Shown: piece after piece, positions 21,291 through 34,024 of the stretch
How the letters are laid out: each line of letters starts with the position of its first letter
Numbering within the stretch: position 1 is the first letter of the stretch
Assembly (NCBI RefSeq): GCF_048771995.1
Contig: NC_133063.1
Span: 15,914,063 to 15,978,062 of the forward strand
Direction: 5' to 3'
DNA: 64,000 nt
Origin: Taeniopygia guttata
Taxonomy: Eukaryota; Chordata; Aves; Passeriformes; Estrildidae
Notes under the pieces: model-generated
Database searches by the model: none
Seen by the model: only the letters and a program-made list of their open reading frames with translations
What the model was told of the DNA's origin: nothing
Made by a program: the position numbers and the translations under genes

Positions 21291-21820
21291 CGGCTCCCGT
21301 GCAGGGACCCAAAGGCCGCAGGAGGGTGCCCCTGGAGAAGCCCTTGGAGAGCGCAGGGGCCAGGAATGCCGCCATGAGGGCAGCAAGCAGGGCCTGGCCT
21401 GCCTGTCCCTGCGGGAGGGCACAGGGCGGGCGCTGAGGCCCTGCCAGCTGGAGCTGGGAGCTCTGCAGCGCGGCCGGCAGAGAGCCGTGGGCTCCCGCAG
21501 CTCTGCAGCCCTCACGGCTGAGGCAGCTGCCCGGGCACAGCCGGCCGGGGACACGCGGCCCGCCCGGGGCCACCCGCAGGGGGACCCTGCTCTGGGGCCA
21601 GCCCAGGCCGCAGCAGGGAGCACCCCAAGGGGCAGTGCCCGGGCAGGGAACGGCTCTGCCCGGGGACAGGGCTCCGGGAGCAGGGCAGCAGGGCCGGAGG
21701 TGCCGGGCACAGAGAGCGAGGGACACAGTGGTGTAGTAACAGCCTGGCTGCCTTGGGGCCTACACAACAGGCTGACAGGGCACAGACAGGCAGAAACTCC
21801 CATCCTCTTTGCATCCTGGG
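21291..21820. other. GC-rich block, unit 2
   Basis: Same as 9,111-9,640. No gene recognised. Confidence 0.45.
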
Positions 21821-21844
21821 GCCAGACTGTGCCTGGATGCATCC

Positions 21845-22450
21845 TGAGACCTACCCTGACTCAGGTGCAGCACCTCATACTTGATCTTTTTAAACCACAT
21901 GAGACTGCTATGGTTCCACTCCTCAAGCACATCACATCTCTTTAGTAGTCATTCCATTCTTCAGGTGTGTCAGCTGCTGCTTGGTGACATCAGCAAACCT
22001 GCTGAGGATACCTCTGTGTACAGGATTAATGAAGATATTAATAGACATTGCTCAGAGAACAGAACTTTGAGGTCCATCCTGACTCTTAGCTGTTGATCTC
22101 TGGAAGCACCATGCATGCAATTTCTTATCCATCCAACAGTCCAGGCACCAAATCCACCTCTCTCAAATTTAGGGAGAATGTTTTGGGGATCATGTCAAAG
22201 GCTTTACGGTAGTCCAGATAAACGACACCTGTAGCCTTCCCCTTGTCCCTTCGTGTACTCGATCCATCATTGAAGGCCACTGGGTAGGTCGGGCAAGACT
22301 CACTCTCGGCTGTCCCAAATCACCTCCCTGTTCTCCATGTGCCTTAGCATAGCTTCAAGGAGGATGTGTTCCGTGATCTTCCGAGGCACTGACATGAGGC
22401 TGATGGGTTGGTCATTTCCAGAGTGTTCCTTTCTACCCTTTTTTAGAATG
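21845..22450 (-). mobile_element. CR1 reverse-transcriptase-region fragment, unit 2
   Basis: Same as 9,665-10,270. Confidence 0.88.
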
Positions 22451-22820
22451 GGTGTAGTGGGTTCACCTTGGCTGAATGCCAGGTGGTCACTAAGCCACTC
22501 CATCACACTCCCTTTCCTAGTGTGACAGGGGAGAGAACATAAAATGGAAAACAAGTAGTCAGTTGAGATAAGGCTGTTAATTGAAGTGAAAAAATTGAGT
22601 TTGTGCATGCAGAAGTAAAGGAGAGAAAACATTTATTCTCTACTTCTCATAGACGAGCAATGTTCAGCCACTTCCCGGGAAGCAGCAATTTCTCTATTCT
22701 CTTGTCTTCTTGTTCCCTATGAGATACTGGGCCTATTGTACCACACACCTTAACGGAGCAGAGTGATACTTCATAAAGAGAGATCTGTTCTGCTTAGAAA
22801 CCCAGCCATGAGTGGCCTCT
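22451..22820 (-). mobile_element. ERVL-like LTR fragment(s), unit 2
   Basis: Same as 10,271-10,640. Confidence 0.6.
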
Positions 22821-23209
22821 AGCTGGAGCCAGAGGTTTATGTATTCCACTCTGGCCCTGGAGAATCATAACAAGTGAATGGCTGCGGACGCACTTCCCCT
22901 CTCCAGAACATCAGTCTTCCCTTGTTAAAGCACCCTGAGCAGGGGAAGAGGGAAACAACCATTTCCAACTGTTTGGCTAGCCCAAATCATACGCACTGAT
23001 GAATAAAGGATGGGAATTGCTCACAAAGTACTTGCTGACTTTCTCTACTCCCCTCTAGCAGCAGTTTCTTTAGTATGGTGACTTCTTCTTTTGTGAGGGT
23101 GATGCAAAAGGGAAGTAAACAAGCAGAGCCAGCAATCAGACTGCAAGTTAGGTCACTGCAAAGAAAAGGGGTTAATCTTTCACTCAGAGCAAGAAAGGGT
23201 TAGATAAAA

Positions 23210-23715
23210 ACATGCCTGTGTGGAGTGTGGAATGCTGCAACAGGTCCCAAAGCAGTGGTGGCAAAGGCCTGAGCACAGGAAAGGGTCTGGTGATTAAGTC
23301 TGATGAGGAGCAGCTGAGGGAGCTGGAGGGGCTGAGAATGGAGAAGAGGAGGCTCAGGGGGGCTTTCTTGTTCTCTACAACTCCCTGACAGAAGTGTGGA
23401 GCCACACCCCAGGTGGGGGTCAGGCTCTGCTCCCAGGAAACAAGGGAGAGGACAAGAGGAAATGGCCTCAACTTCTGTCGGGGGGGGGCTTAGATTGGGT
23501 ATTAAGGACAAATTTCTCCTCTGAAAAGGTTGTTAAGAGTTGTCATGGCTGCCCGTGGAATTAATGATATTGTCATGTCTGGAGACTCTTATGGAATGTG
23601 TGGATGTGGCACCTGGGGACATGGTTTCAAAGTCGACTTGTCAATGTCAGGTTTGTGGGTGGACTCTCTACAATCTTAGAGATCTTTTTCAACCTAAACA
23701 AGTCCATACTACTGC
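23210..23715 (+). mobile_element. CR1 3' end, unit 2
   Basis: Same as 11,030-11,535. Confidence 0.85.
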
Positions 23716-24041
23716 GATGGGAAGCCACTTTTAACCCAAGGAGTATTTGGTAATGTCATTTCATAAAGTCATTAAAAGGAACTTCACTCTAGTGCTCGAA
23801 CTTATGCAGCTGCTTTTCTCTTTACTCTCCTCATCTTCACTTCTACCTTCAGCCTCGGAACAGGAGAATTGGCTTTGGTGGGACCAGTGGTAGTGGGAAA
23901 GCCTCATGCCAGGGGGTTGTAGGTTGGTTTATTTCTGCCAAGGTTGGAGCTGCATCCAGAAAACGCTGTGATCCCTCCAGTCCTTATTGACACTCTTTGA
24001 CTGCTCTGAGGTGAGTTGCAGGCTGCAAGAGATGCTGGTCA

Positions 24042-24415
24042 ACCTGAGATGTCTGCAGCTTTTCTGCCGCCTTCTGCTGGGCACAAGCTTTTCCACCTAC
24101 AACCTGAAGACCATCGTCATGCATCTCCTGAACGGTCTCCCCGTGTCACAATGGTGCAGGAGGTATTTCTTGCGGCACCTGCGAGATATCAGTGTGAACC
24201 TGCGCTGCTCTCTGGAGGAGAAATGCCTTAACCACTTTATCATAGGCAACAAGAGATTGCCTCAGGAGATTAGCTTGCCCCTGGACATTGCAGCAGCTGA
24301 GCCACCCAATCTCTTCCATCAGCTGGCACGGTATCCAGCTGCCCACTCTCAGGCGATGAGCGAGTACCAGGATGTTCGGCGTCAGCTCGCAAGTGTGCTG
24401 CTCAATGGCTGCTGA
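24042..24415 (+). pseudogene. Short ITPRIPL1-like C-terminal fragment (unit 2/3 border)
   Basis: Same 3'-only duplicate as 11,862-12,235, ending in TGA at 24,413-24,415, with AATAAA at 24,591-24,596. No counterpart exists after unit 3, because the array is cut before it. Confidence 0.88.
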
Positions 24416-24648
24416 AAGAGGTGATCATGCGTACAGCTGTGCTTGTGGGCTTCACAGGCAGTAGCAGAAAACCACCTCACGTCCCCGAGGAAAAGAGAGG
24501 GGAATGTGGGATACAGAAAGAGAAGATATAAAGCTTCTGCGCAGCAGCACTCTGCCATCATCAGCAGCTACAGTGTTGTTATGAACAAAAAATAAAAATT
24601 TAAACTTTTGGGCAATGTTGTTAACAATGTCTGTATAAAAAGGGTTGT

Positions 24649-25239
24649 TGTTGATACAAGTAACAAGTTATAATTGGATAAGTAGTTAACAGGCTGTGGT
24701 GCAGGCTTGGATGTTGTGGCTACAAAGTAAGGTGATTAGTTGTATTAGAGATCAATACTGTTGTATACACCTGAAAGGGGACTGGAACCAGGGAGGAAAT
24801 GCCAATCTTTGTGGAGGGGGGGCAGAGAAGCTTCTAGAAGTATAACATCGTAGAGCACAGCCACAGCTTGGATTAAGACTGGAGGAGAGACCAGCCAATA
24901 AGAAGCAAGAATCTCAAAATGATTGCACCAGCTTATGGGCCAATCAGCAACAGAAAAAGAAACCGATCACAGCACGGATCCTGAGCGCCCCAGTAAGGGA
25001 AGAAGAGAGAGACTTTAAAAGGCCTGGGGTGTGTGACACCCAGGTCTTTGCTTGGAGCTGGTATCCTTAGAAATGCCCCTAGGTGTACAATTACTAAATT
25101 GTTGAAACAGTCTCCAGACTAGCTGGAGGCTTTGGCTTCCAGTTGTTCTGTCTGTAATAAACAGGCTTACTTGTTTGTAATTAACTGGCCTGCTTTTTTT
25201 TGTTACTTTGCAGTTTTCGTTGTAAGCCTGTCCATAACA
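24649..25239 (+). mobile_element. Solo LTR, unit 3 copy
   Basis: Same as 289-879 with the same flanking repeat. Confidence 0.75.
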
Positions 25240-26019
25240 GGGTTGTCTTGGCAGTCTCCCCAGCACAGCATCCAGAGATGACTACCGTGTGGAGGCCCAG
25301 AGAAGCTGACTTCCATTGCAGGGCGGATTGTGGTGATGGACTCCCCTTGCCCCTGGCTGCACTACAATCTGAGAAACCCTCATTAGGCCTAAGCCTTGAC
25401 AAACTCCATTTATATTAAGCTCCTTTTGAATGTATCAGAAACATTATTTGTTCCCAGGAACTAACAGGTGTCTAATTAGTGCAATTTTTTTTCTTTTTTT
25501 TTTAATGAACAGCCTTGGAAAATTATTTTTCTTTGCTGATTTATTTTTCTTTGCTGACTTTTTTTGACTAAGAACCCAAGTGGAATAATATTCTTGTTGA
25601 CAAACCTTCAAACAAAGTTACAGAGAAAAGACCTGAATGATGGAACATTCCTATGACTAAATCCCACTCTGTTGCAACTGTAAAGTGTCCAAAGGGAGAC
25701 CTTTTGAGCTCTTGATTCTCAGAATATAAGGGAGCAATGAGTGAGTCTCTAACATTGATAATTGTATGGCAGTGGAGCCAACCAGGAACTGTTGGTAATA
25801 GCCAAGGACTGCTGGTATTAAAATGCTGTGAGAAAGACCAAGATATGGCTGGAGAAGGGGGGCCAGGCGGAAATAGGGCAGCACTTTTCAGTGAGAAAGA
25901 GCCACAGCACAGTACAGCATAAGCACAAGAATAAGGCCAAGAAGAGAGCGTGGACTATAGAGTAGGATTAAGACCCTCAAAAAGCACCAAAGCCCTCTGC
26001 CCCATGTCCAGGAAGGCCT

Positions 26020-26533
26020 GAAAGAAAAGACTGTACATGGTAATTAATTGACATAGAAAGTGGGAAACCTGTGTTTAGGGCAGAGAAACCTGTCGATAAA
26101 AAGGTAACCCCCAAGCCTGGAAAGTGCCCTCAGGACCCTGGACATCTCATAGACCAGACCAGCACAGCTGGATTGATGCTGAACTCAGGATTATTGCCGG
26201 GATTGGCACTGCAGCCAGGATTGACATTCCATTAACTGGATCAACACTGGAACCAGGACGGGTGTTCTTTTTTTGTCTCTCTTTTCTTCTTTGTCTTTTT
26301 CTTTCTCTCTTTCTTTAATTCATCTCTCCCTCTTTTTCTTCTCTTCCCTTTAACCCTACCCCTTTATCCACAACCCACTGCCTTGTGCTCATGTCAGGGG
26401 ACTAGCATATTGATTTCCAAGCCCAGTGGGTAGTTAGGTAATAAAGTTTTCTGATTGTGGACCCCCTGACTTTTGTTACTCATTTGGATCGCAAATCTTC
26501 AGCGCTTCCTTCCCCTTAAGCATGGGTCGTCAC
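26020..26533 (+). mobile_element. LTR-like segment, unit 3 copy
   Basis: Same as 1,660-2,174, with the one-base shortening also seen in unit 2. Confidence 0.4.
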
Positions 26534-27038
26534 ACTTCAGCGGCTACGAAGATGGCTTTCATCCCCCTTTCCTCTAACACTGTCACAGCCAGGGTGACCA
26601 TTTTAGATGGACCCAGAAATTCTTGCTGGCAGCTGCAGCTGGTCAGGGACCATGCAAGAGGCATCGCTAAGATTCCTCCTTGTGTTCACTGGGGTCTGTA
26701 TGGAGGAGCTACTCATCCTTAGACACTGCCTGGGCAAAATCTGACACAGACCCGAGCATGCAGGACATGGAGAAGGCACTGCTCAATCAGCAGGGGGAAT
26801 TGCTGCCACACCTTTCCTCTAGAGTAAAAGCACACTTGGACACTGTCTGCCATCCCTTTTGTGAGACAATCTATTCCCTCTGTGAGCTTCACTCAGTCTC
26901 TAAGGGATCACTGAGCCAGGATGATGACACTGGTGGATAATGCTCTAAGGAATGAAAGGAAATCTCTTGATCAGTCACACAAAGTCATACTCATGGTGCA
27001 CCTCAACTTCTTAGCTGCAAATGGAGACATCATAGGGA

Positions 27039-27305
27039 AGAGCTGAACAAGCCCAGAAAATTCTGGAAGTACACACTGAAAGTAGCTTTTTGACATGGGT
27101 ACTGTGGGAGCCAACTAGGAAAAGTGCCCTCCTAGACCTGGAGTTTGTCTGTAGAGATGTTCTTGTGGGTGAAGTGGTGATTGATGCTGTCTTGGGCACA
27201 GTAATCAAGAAGTGCTTGAGTAAAAAAAATCTTAGGTGTTATGGAAAAAACTGTCCGCAGAGCTACTCCCAAGGGTTGTAGGAGAGCAAGCTCAGGAACT
27301 AATTA
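27039..27305 (+). mobile_element. CR1 endonuclease-region fragment, unit 3
   Basis: Same as 2,680-2,945. Confidence 0.75.
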
Positions 27306-27534
27306 AGAAGGGCCCCTGAGCATGTAGTTTGAAGGGCATTGATGTCCACAAATGCTAGTCCTTTTTATTAGAAACACTCCTATAAGAGCACAAGTCTGAT
27401 GAAAGAGGGCTGAGGGAAGTGGGGTGTGGAGGCTGGTGGGCCAAGAGGGAAAGAATCCACAGCACTCCCCTGGAGGGAAAACCTCTCAAGCCATACCCAC
27501 TTAGGTTGAGGATAAAGGCTTCTCCCAGCATGCC

Positions 27535-27860
27535 TTGTTGTGACATGCAGATTTAATGTATCCCATTGGCCCTTCCCTCTCACTCCACCCCTGTGCCCTC
27601 ATCCCGTTGGCCCTAGTGTTCTGTCCCGCCCCTCAAGATCCCTGTGTAAATCCCTGCTTTCCCAGCCTGAGTGGCTCTTTGTCCCTGGACCATCTCAAGG
27701 AAGAAGCTCAATAAAGGCTCACCTTGGAAGTCCCCACAAAGACCCCGTCTCTTCTTCTGCGTCGCCCGGATCATAAAAGAGCTGAAATCACCCGGTGTGA
27801 GCAAAGACGGCGAGGTGTTTTGTGAGGCTTCTTCAGAAAGGTCATGGCACGCAGAACACT
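27535..27860 (+). mobile_element. Solo-LTR-like segment, unit 3
   Basis: Same as 3,175-3,500. Confidence 0.45.
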
Positions 27861-27894
27861 GCCCGCTGCAATAGTGGGGGTGTTTAGCAGAGAG

Positions 27895-27992
27895 AAAAAG
27901 CGCCTCAGAGGGACCTTACAGTTCCCTACAGCTCCCTGAAGGGAGGTTGTAGCCGGGTGGGGATTGATTTCTTCTCCCAGGTGTGGCAGGGC
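27895..27992 (+). mobile_element. CR1 fragment, unit 3
   Basis: Same as 3,535-3,632. Confidence 0.75.
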
Positions 27993-28754
27993 ATCTCATT
28001 CTGCTCAAGAGCTGATCTGTGGTTTGTTACCTGGACAGGTAATTCAAACAGGAATAACAGTCTTGCAGTGAATTCTTTTGCCACTGTGGGGCTAACAGTG
28101 GGCTGGCATCTCCCAGCTGCCAAGAAACATCTTACTGTTAAAGTGAGAGCTGGAAAGACAAGCTGGATTTCTCACTGACAGGCACCTCACTTTATAACTC
28201 TAAAAAGCCATACCAAACTTTCACAAAGCAGAAATTTTCTATACATTTCTCTGGAAATGTGTGGTGTTTCTCTTGTGGACAAGGACACTTGTTTTGCAAT
28301 TACTGCTGAGGAGGTTAAGTGAAAGACATCCAAATAATTATCATCATCATCACTGTGGTGTGTAAGATTTGACTCCTGTTTCTTTGACAAGCTTTCCTAT
28401 AGATACCTTCATGTTGTACATTGTTTGTTATGGTTTAATCTACGTCTAGTACCTTTTAGTTTTATACTGAGTAGTAAGTAACTCCGAGATCTTTCATCTA
28501 TTATCTCTTGTTTATTTAATAAATAATTCATTTTATAAATAGATTTGATCTTTAGAACTTGCGGGCCAGAGTGATTTCTTAAACATGAACTGTTGACAAA
28601 ATCTTTGGCTAACAATGGGCATGTCTGAACATCCCACTTGTCCAGTGACACAAGGAAACAAGCAATAAGAACAAGGAAAATGACCTCACGTTGCATCAGA
28701 TATAGATGTTTAGATTGGATTTTAGAAAAACTGCTTTCATCAAAAGTACTATCA

Positions 28755-29010
28755 AGTGTGGAAAGTGGCTGCCTAGGGAAATAGCTGAGTCCCCACTCTT
28801 GAAGGGATTGAAAAGGCATGGAATATTTGAGGACTCAATTTCTTAAAGGAGTAGGCAGTGTTAGGTTCGCGGTCCCACTGTGGGATCTTCAGGGACTTTT
28901 TCAACCACTCTGATTCTGAGATTTGAGTGTAGCTCAACCCGTGAGGAGTCAAAGCTTAGACTCAATGATCCTCAAGGGCGCCTTCCAACAGGGATATCTA
29001 TGAGATTGTG
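28755..29010 (+). mobile_element. CR1 3' end, unit 3
   Basis: Same as 4,395-4,650. Confidence 0.8.
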
Positions 29011-29179
29011 AGTGGAAGGCAGATGAAAATAAATCCAAAAGAGAGAACAATGGGAGTTATTTGAAGAAGCTTCCCTCAAAAGCAGCCTTAAGCAGTGCAC
29101 CAGGGCCTTTCTGAGTTCCTGAGGGAGGAGTTGGCTGAGGGGACAAAGGGTGGGGTTGGCTGGTCTGTGATGCGCTCTG

Positions 29180-29272
29180 GCACCTGTGACATCACAGGGG
29201 ACGTGTCACAGAGGGGGAAGCAATAAAAGGCCCCAGCAGGTCAACGCTGGCCCTCTATTGCTTGGGCAAGCG
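29180..29272 (+). promoter_or_regulatory. Core promoter and noncoding exon 1 (unit 3)
   Basis: Same elements as unit 2: CRE-like TGACATCA (29,187-29,194), TATA-like AATAAAAGG (29,222-29,230), donor at 29,272/29,273. Confidence 0.65.
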
Positions 29273-29582
29273 GTGAGTACACACACGGCGGGGAGGCTGG
29301 GCTGGGGACAAGGGCTGGGGCAGAAACGCTGCAACCGGGGCTGGCTTCTCCCCCTGCAGGCAGGGACAGCCCCTCATGGGAGAGCCTTGGGCAGGCCACA
29401 GGGCTGCTGCTGCTGCTGCTGCAGCTCCAGGGGCACTGGGATAGCCCTTGCTGCCTGCCAGCTGTCTGGGGCCCTGTCCTTCCTGCGCCCAGAACCCTGA
29501 GCATCCTGTCCTCCCTGCAGCAAGCAGTAGTTCCCGCCCTCCCTTCCCCACTCAAGGCCTTCTCTCCCTCCTCCTGCAGACC

Positions 29583-31142
29583 ATGGATCCAGTCGTGTTC
29601 CTGTTCGCGCTCTTGCAAGGTCTCATCCAGTACCCGCCGCCCGTGGGTGATGGTTTGGATGAGGAAACACATTGGCGCATGGAAGCGCGTGCAAAGTACT
29701 TGGAATGGGAGAGGCTTCGGCTGGAGCAGCAGGTGGAGCAGCTCTCCCAGAAGAAGATGCCACACTTGCAGCTCTTAGCTGTTGCTGTGCTCCTGGCCCT
29801 GGTCTTGGTGCTGTGGATTATTGGGTGGAAAAGCAGCCTGAGGAGAGAGGAGAATGAAGAAGAAAACCATGGTGCAAATGAAGAGGAAGTTGGCAATGTT
29901 GCTGGAAATGAAGATGACAATGATGGAAATGATGTTGTCAATGGGGCTGCACTTGCAGAAAACAACAATGACAATGATGTTGCAAATGTAGTCCAAGAAG
30001 AAGAAGACAATGTTGACGATCGTGTTGGACAAGATATAATGGAGCGCATAGAGGGGCCTGTAGAGGACCTGCAGAGAGTCTGTGAGTGGATAACTGACCT
30101 GATGGACGATTATACAATTTACTTTGGGCATGTCTTGTTTGACAGTTTCTACCCAGTCCTGCACCGACCCATCGGGGTGGGCAGTGCCTTTGAAGGTTGG
30201 AGTCCCTGGGAGCAGGATGTCGTGTACCGTGTGCTCATACCCATGACTCCTCCCCGAGGCCACAGCTTCCACCTGGAGCTGGACGGTGAGGGGCAGAGGC
30301 ACGTGAGGAACTTCCGTGTCCGCGTGCAGCTGGAGTGCACCTGCACGAGGCAGCAGCAGGGTGAGAACATGCTGTGCTTCCTGCACAACCCCGAGGAGGA
30401 GCTGAGGAGCAATCAGGATCCCAGCCTCCTAGACACCCTGTGCACCGACTCCTACCTGGACGTGCAGAAAACTGCCCGCTGGTTCCAGCAACTGGTGAAA
30501 GCAATCATGCCACCTTTGCCTCAGTTACAAAACCGGAATTTAATCCCGCTGCCCTCCACACACTCCTGCCAATTCAAGGCGATCAGTGGCGGAGAAAGCT
30601 TCAGGATTGAGATCCTGTTCGGGGTGCGGAGAGGTGGCTCTGACATATTCGTGAGCAGCCAGCCTAGGGAAACACGCACCCCAAGCAGTCTATGGCCTGA
30701 GACTTATGCTGTGGCAGAGGTGAAGTTCTTCATGCACATTGCCAGGAAGGCCCCCCCCGACAGTTTGCACCTGAGATGTCTGCAGCTTTTCTGCCGCCTT
30801 CTGCTGGGCACAGGCTTTTCCAACTACACCCTGAAGACCATCGTCATGCATCTCCTGAACGGTCTCCCCGTGTCACAATGGCGCAGGAAGTATTTCTTGC
30901 AGCGCATGCGAGATATCAGTGTGAACCTGCGCTGCTCTCTGGAGGAGAAATGCCTTAACCACTTTATCATAGGCAACAAGAGATTGCCTCAGGAGATTAG
31001 CTTGCCCCTGGACATTGCAGCAGCTGAGCCACCCAATCTCTTCCATCAGCTGGCACGGTGTCCAGCTGCCCACTCTCAGGCGATGAGCGAGTACCAGGAT
31101 ATTCGGCGTCAGCTCGCAAGTGTGCTGCTCATTGGCTCATGA
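29583..31142 (+). CDS. ITPRIPL1-like: ITPRIPL1-like membrane protein, full length (unit 3)
   Basis: 519 aa, identical in protein to the unit 2 copy. The Kozak context, upstream splice acceptor, transmembrane segment, acidic linker (87-157), GVGSAFEGW motif and C-terminal HFIIGNKRLP and AHSQA motifs are the same. It is the copy nearest to the array edge, about 4.5 kb from the TALPID3 CpG island and in the same orientation. The near identity across coding and noncoding parts points to recent amplification or homogenisation of the whole unit, not to selection on the coding part alone. Confidence 0.93.
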   Translation: MDPVVFLFALLQGLIQYPPPVGDGLDEETHWRMEARAKYLEWERLRLEQQVEQLSQKKMPHLQLLAVAVLLALVLVLWIIGWKSSLRREENEEENHGANEEEVGNVAGNEDDNDGNDVVNGAALAENNNDNDVANVVQEEEDNVDDRVGQDIMERIEGPVEDLQRVCEWITDLMDDYTIYFGHVLFDSFYPVLHRPIGVGSAFEGWSPWEQDVVYRVLIPMTPPRGHSFHLELDGEGQRHVRNFRVRVQLECTCTRQQQGENMLCFLHNPEEELRSNQDPSLLDTLCTDSYLDVQKTARWFQQLVKAIMPPLPQLQNRNLIPLPSTHSCQFKAISGGESFRIEILFGVRRGGSDIFVSSQPRETRTPSSLWPETYAVAEVKFFMHIARKAPPDSLHLRCLQLFCRLLLGTGFSNYTLKTIVMHLLNGLPVSQWRRKYFLQRMRDISVNLRCSLEEKCLNHFIIGNKRLPQEISLPLDIAAAEPPNLFHQLARCPAAHSQAMSEYQDIRRQLASVLLIGS

Positions 31143-31379
31143 AAGAGGTGATCATGCGTACAGCTGTGCTTGTGGGCTTCACAGGCAGTAGCAGAAAACT
31201 ACCTCACGTCCCCGAGGAAAAGAGAGGGGAAGGAACGTGGGATACAGAAAGAGAAGATATAAAGCTTCTGCGCAGCAGCACTCTGCCATCAGCAGCAGCA
31301 ACAGTGTTGTTATGAACAAAAAAAGCAAATTTAAACTTTTGGGCAATGTTGTTAACAATGTCTGTATAAAAAGGGTTGT

Positions 31380-31478
31380 TGTTGATACAAGTAACAAGTT
31401 ATAATTGGATATGTAGTTAACAGGCTGTGGTGCAGGCTTGGATGTTGCGGCTACAAAGTAAGGTGATTAGTTGTATTA
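31380..31478 (+). mobile_element. LTR 5' piece fused to ITPRIPL1-like relic, unit 3
   Basis: Same as 7,020-7,118. Confidence 0.8.
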
Positions 31479-31917
31479 CGCTGTGGCAGAGGCTGAGTTC
31501 TTCAAGTACATTGCCAGGCAGGCCCCCCCTGACAGCTCGCACCTCAAATGCCTTCAGTTCTTCTCCCATCTTGTTCTGGGCTTCAGCTTCTCCACCTACA
31601 CCATGAAGACCATTGTCATGCACCTGCTCATTGCCATGCCCGTGTCATCGTGGAGCAGGGGACATCTCCGGGAGCGACTGACGGATATCAGGGACAGCCT
31701 GCATATATGTTTGTGACAAAAATGCCTCCAGCACTTCATTGTGGGTAACCGGAGGTTTCCTCAGGACATCAATTTACCCCCAGATGTAAGAATGGGTAGG
31801 ACATACAGTCTCTTCCATCACCTGGCGCAGCAGCCGGCTGCCCACACCCAGGCAATGCGGGATTACCGGGTGCTGCACAAGACGTTCAAAAGGATCGCTC
31901 TCGGAGAGGATGACTGA
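31477..31917 (+). pseudogene. Diverged ITPRIPL1-like C-terminal relic (unit 3)
   Basis: Same as 7,117-7,557 with the shared in-frame TGA (31,714-31,716). At the sites where unit 2 differs, this copy carries the unit 1 state. Confidence 0.85.
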
Positions 31918-32399
31918 AGGAAGGGCAGGAGCCATGGCCAAGTGCACAGAGCAGTGCTTGTGCTGCTCGCAGCTGGCAGCAGACAACCACCTCCTAGCAC
32001 AAATTTGGTGCTAAGGAGAAGAGGATGCGTGCAAAGGCTCTGGAGAAGGTCCAACAGCCTCTGCTGGCACCTCAGAAAGTGGACTGCCACGGGAGGGTTT
32101 ATTCTACTTCTTTGTATCATTTCACTTTCCAAAAAAGGCACCCAGCTGTCATTGAGCCCTGCTCTACATGCTGAGCTAAAGTCTCCAAACCCCACCTGCA
32201 ATATGCAGTTCTTCCCAGCCTTTGAGGAGAGCTAAAATTTCAAGCATGAAAAAAGTGGGAATCTGGGACAGAAAAAGAAAACTAGAAATGGGGCAAAAAA
32301 GAATATGAGGAAAAACTGGCACTGGTGACCCGGGATGAGTCAATGGATGGAGCCTCTCCATGTCCCTGGAAGAGACACCTTTATGTCAACATTAGACCA

Positions 32400-32880
32400 C
32401 GTGTGTTGGAGCTGACATGAAATTTTATCTATAGCAGAATCAAGGTTTTTGTTTCATAGATAGATCTATTGTGTATGCCTGTTATATACTATAAAGTTTA
32501 TGAATTATCATATCTACTAGTAAAATACGATAAATCAAAACAATATAGTAACATAAATAATATCAAAATATGAAATATGGAGTTACATCAGGATAAAAAG
32601 TGATTTTAAAGAGTTGCATATGTAATTTCGTTTAAATAGTAACAGTAGAAGACATATTTATTGTCAGTGTCTGTTGTGACACATATTGTTGCTCATAGTC
32701 CCTTTATGTCTGGAAGGTTTTTCATAAAATAGATATATTTATTACATATATAGCATACATATGATATATACTTGCTGTATACATTAAATATGAATATAAC
32801 TCTGTAATATATATTCTATATCATATGCCTATAATAGATTACATGCGTGATATAAATTTTATACAGATGTAAAGCCATAT
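32400..32880. repeat. AT-rich block, unit 3
   Basis: Same as 8,040-8,520, with a few private changes near 32,832-32,844. Confidence 0.6.
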
Positions 32881-33156
32881 CCAGTCTTGCTATCTGTTGC
32901 AACCCATATTCCCGCTCTAGAGTTAATGCATTTATAAGTAGCAAACTGGAAAACGCTTTGCTCTGGTGTCAATAAAAGGCAATTTGTGCAGAATCTGGAG
33001 TGTGCAAGACTTTATTGATGTCAGCCAGGCCTATAGTAGTGGTAAATGTCACGGGCTGTGAATCTGGGCTCATGAGCATGACTCCTTGAACTCAACCAAA
33101 CTCAGAGTGGTGAATTATCTCTAGCCGAAATTAAGCCAAGCCACCCCCAGCCCCTC

Positions 33157-33470
33157 TGATCACAGAATCCCAGAATGCCTTGGCTTGGAAGGGTGCTTAG
33201 AAATTGTCTTGTCCCAGCCCTGCTGCCAAGGGCAGGGACACCTTCCGCTAGGCCAGGTTGCTCCAAGGCCCATCCAAGCTGGCCTGGAACACAGCCAGGG
33301 ATGGGGCAGCCACAGCTCCTGTGGGCAGCGTGGGCCAGAGGCTCAGCAGCCTCAGAGAGCAGAAGTCCTTGCACAGCTCCAGCCTAAGGCTGCCCTCTGT
33401 CAGTGGGAAGCCACTGGCCCTGGCGCTGTCCCTCCAGGCCCTTGCCAACAGCCCCTGTGCCGGTCTCTCA
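33157..33470 (-). mobile_element. CR1 3' end, minus, unit 3
   Basis: Same as 8,797-9,110. Confidence 0.9.
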
Positions 33471-34000
33471 CGGCTCCCGTGCAGGGACCCAAAGGCCGCA
33501 GGAGGGTGCCCCTGGAGAAGCCCTTGGAGAGCGCAGGGGCCAGGAATGCCGCCATGAGGGCAGCAAGCAGGGCCTGGCCTGCCTGTCCCTGCGGGAGGGC
33601 ACAGGGCGGGCGCTGAGGCCCTGCCAGCTGGAGCTGGGAGCTCTGCAGCGCGGCCGGCAGAGAGCCGTGGGCTCCCGCAGCTCTGCAGCCCTCACGGCTG
33701 AGGCAGCTGCCCGGGCACAGCCGGCCGGGGACACGCGGCCCGCCCGGGGCCACCCGCAGGGGGACCCTGCTCTGGGGCCAGCCCAGGCCGCAGCAGGGAG
33801 CACCCCAAGGGGCAGTGCCCGGGCAGGGAACGGCTCTGCCCGGGGACAGGGCTCCGGGAGCAGGGCAGCAGGGCCGGAGGTGCCGGGCACAGAGAGCGAG
33901 GGACACAGTGGTGTAGTAACAGCCTGGCTGCCTTGGGGCCTACACAACAGGCTGACAGGGCACAGACAGGCAGAAACTCCCATCCTCTTTGCATCCTGGG
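33471..34000. other. GC-rich block, unit 3
   Basis: Same as 9,111-9,640. No gene recognised. Confidence 0.45.
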
Positions 34001-34024
34001 GCCAGACTGTGCCTGGATGCATCC

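Larger units (their letters stand above)
12181..24360. repeat. Tandem macro-repeat unit 2
   Basis: Second full unit, same orientation and content as unit 1. Coordinates are shifted by 12,180, or by 12,179 between about 14,241 and 15,050 because of two one-base length changes. It shares most of its variants with unit 3, including all three amino-acid changes in the main gene. Confidence 0.98.
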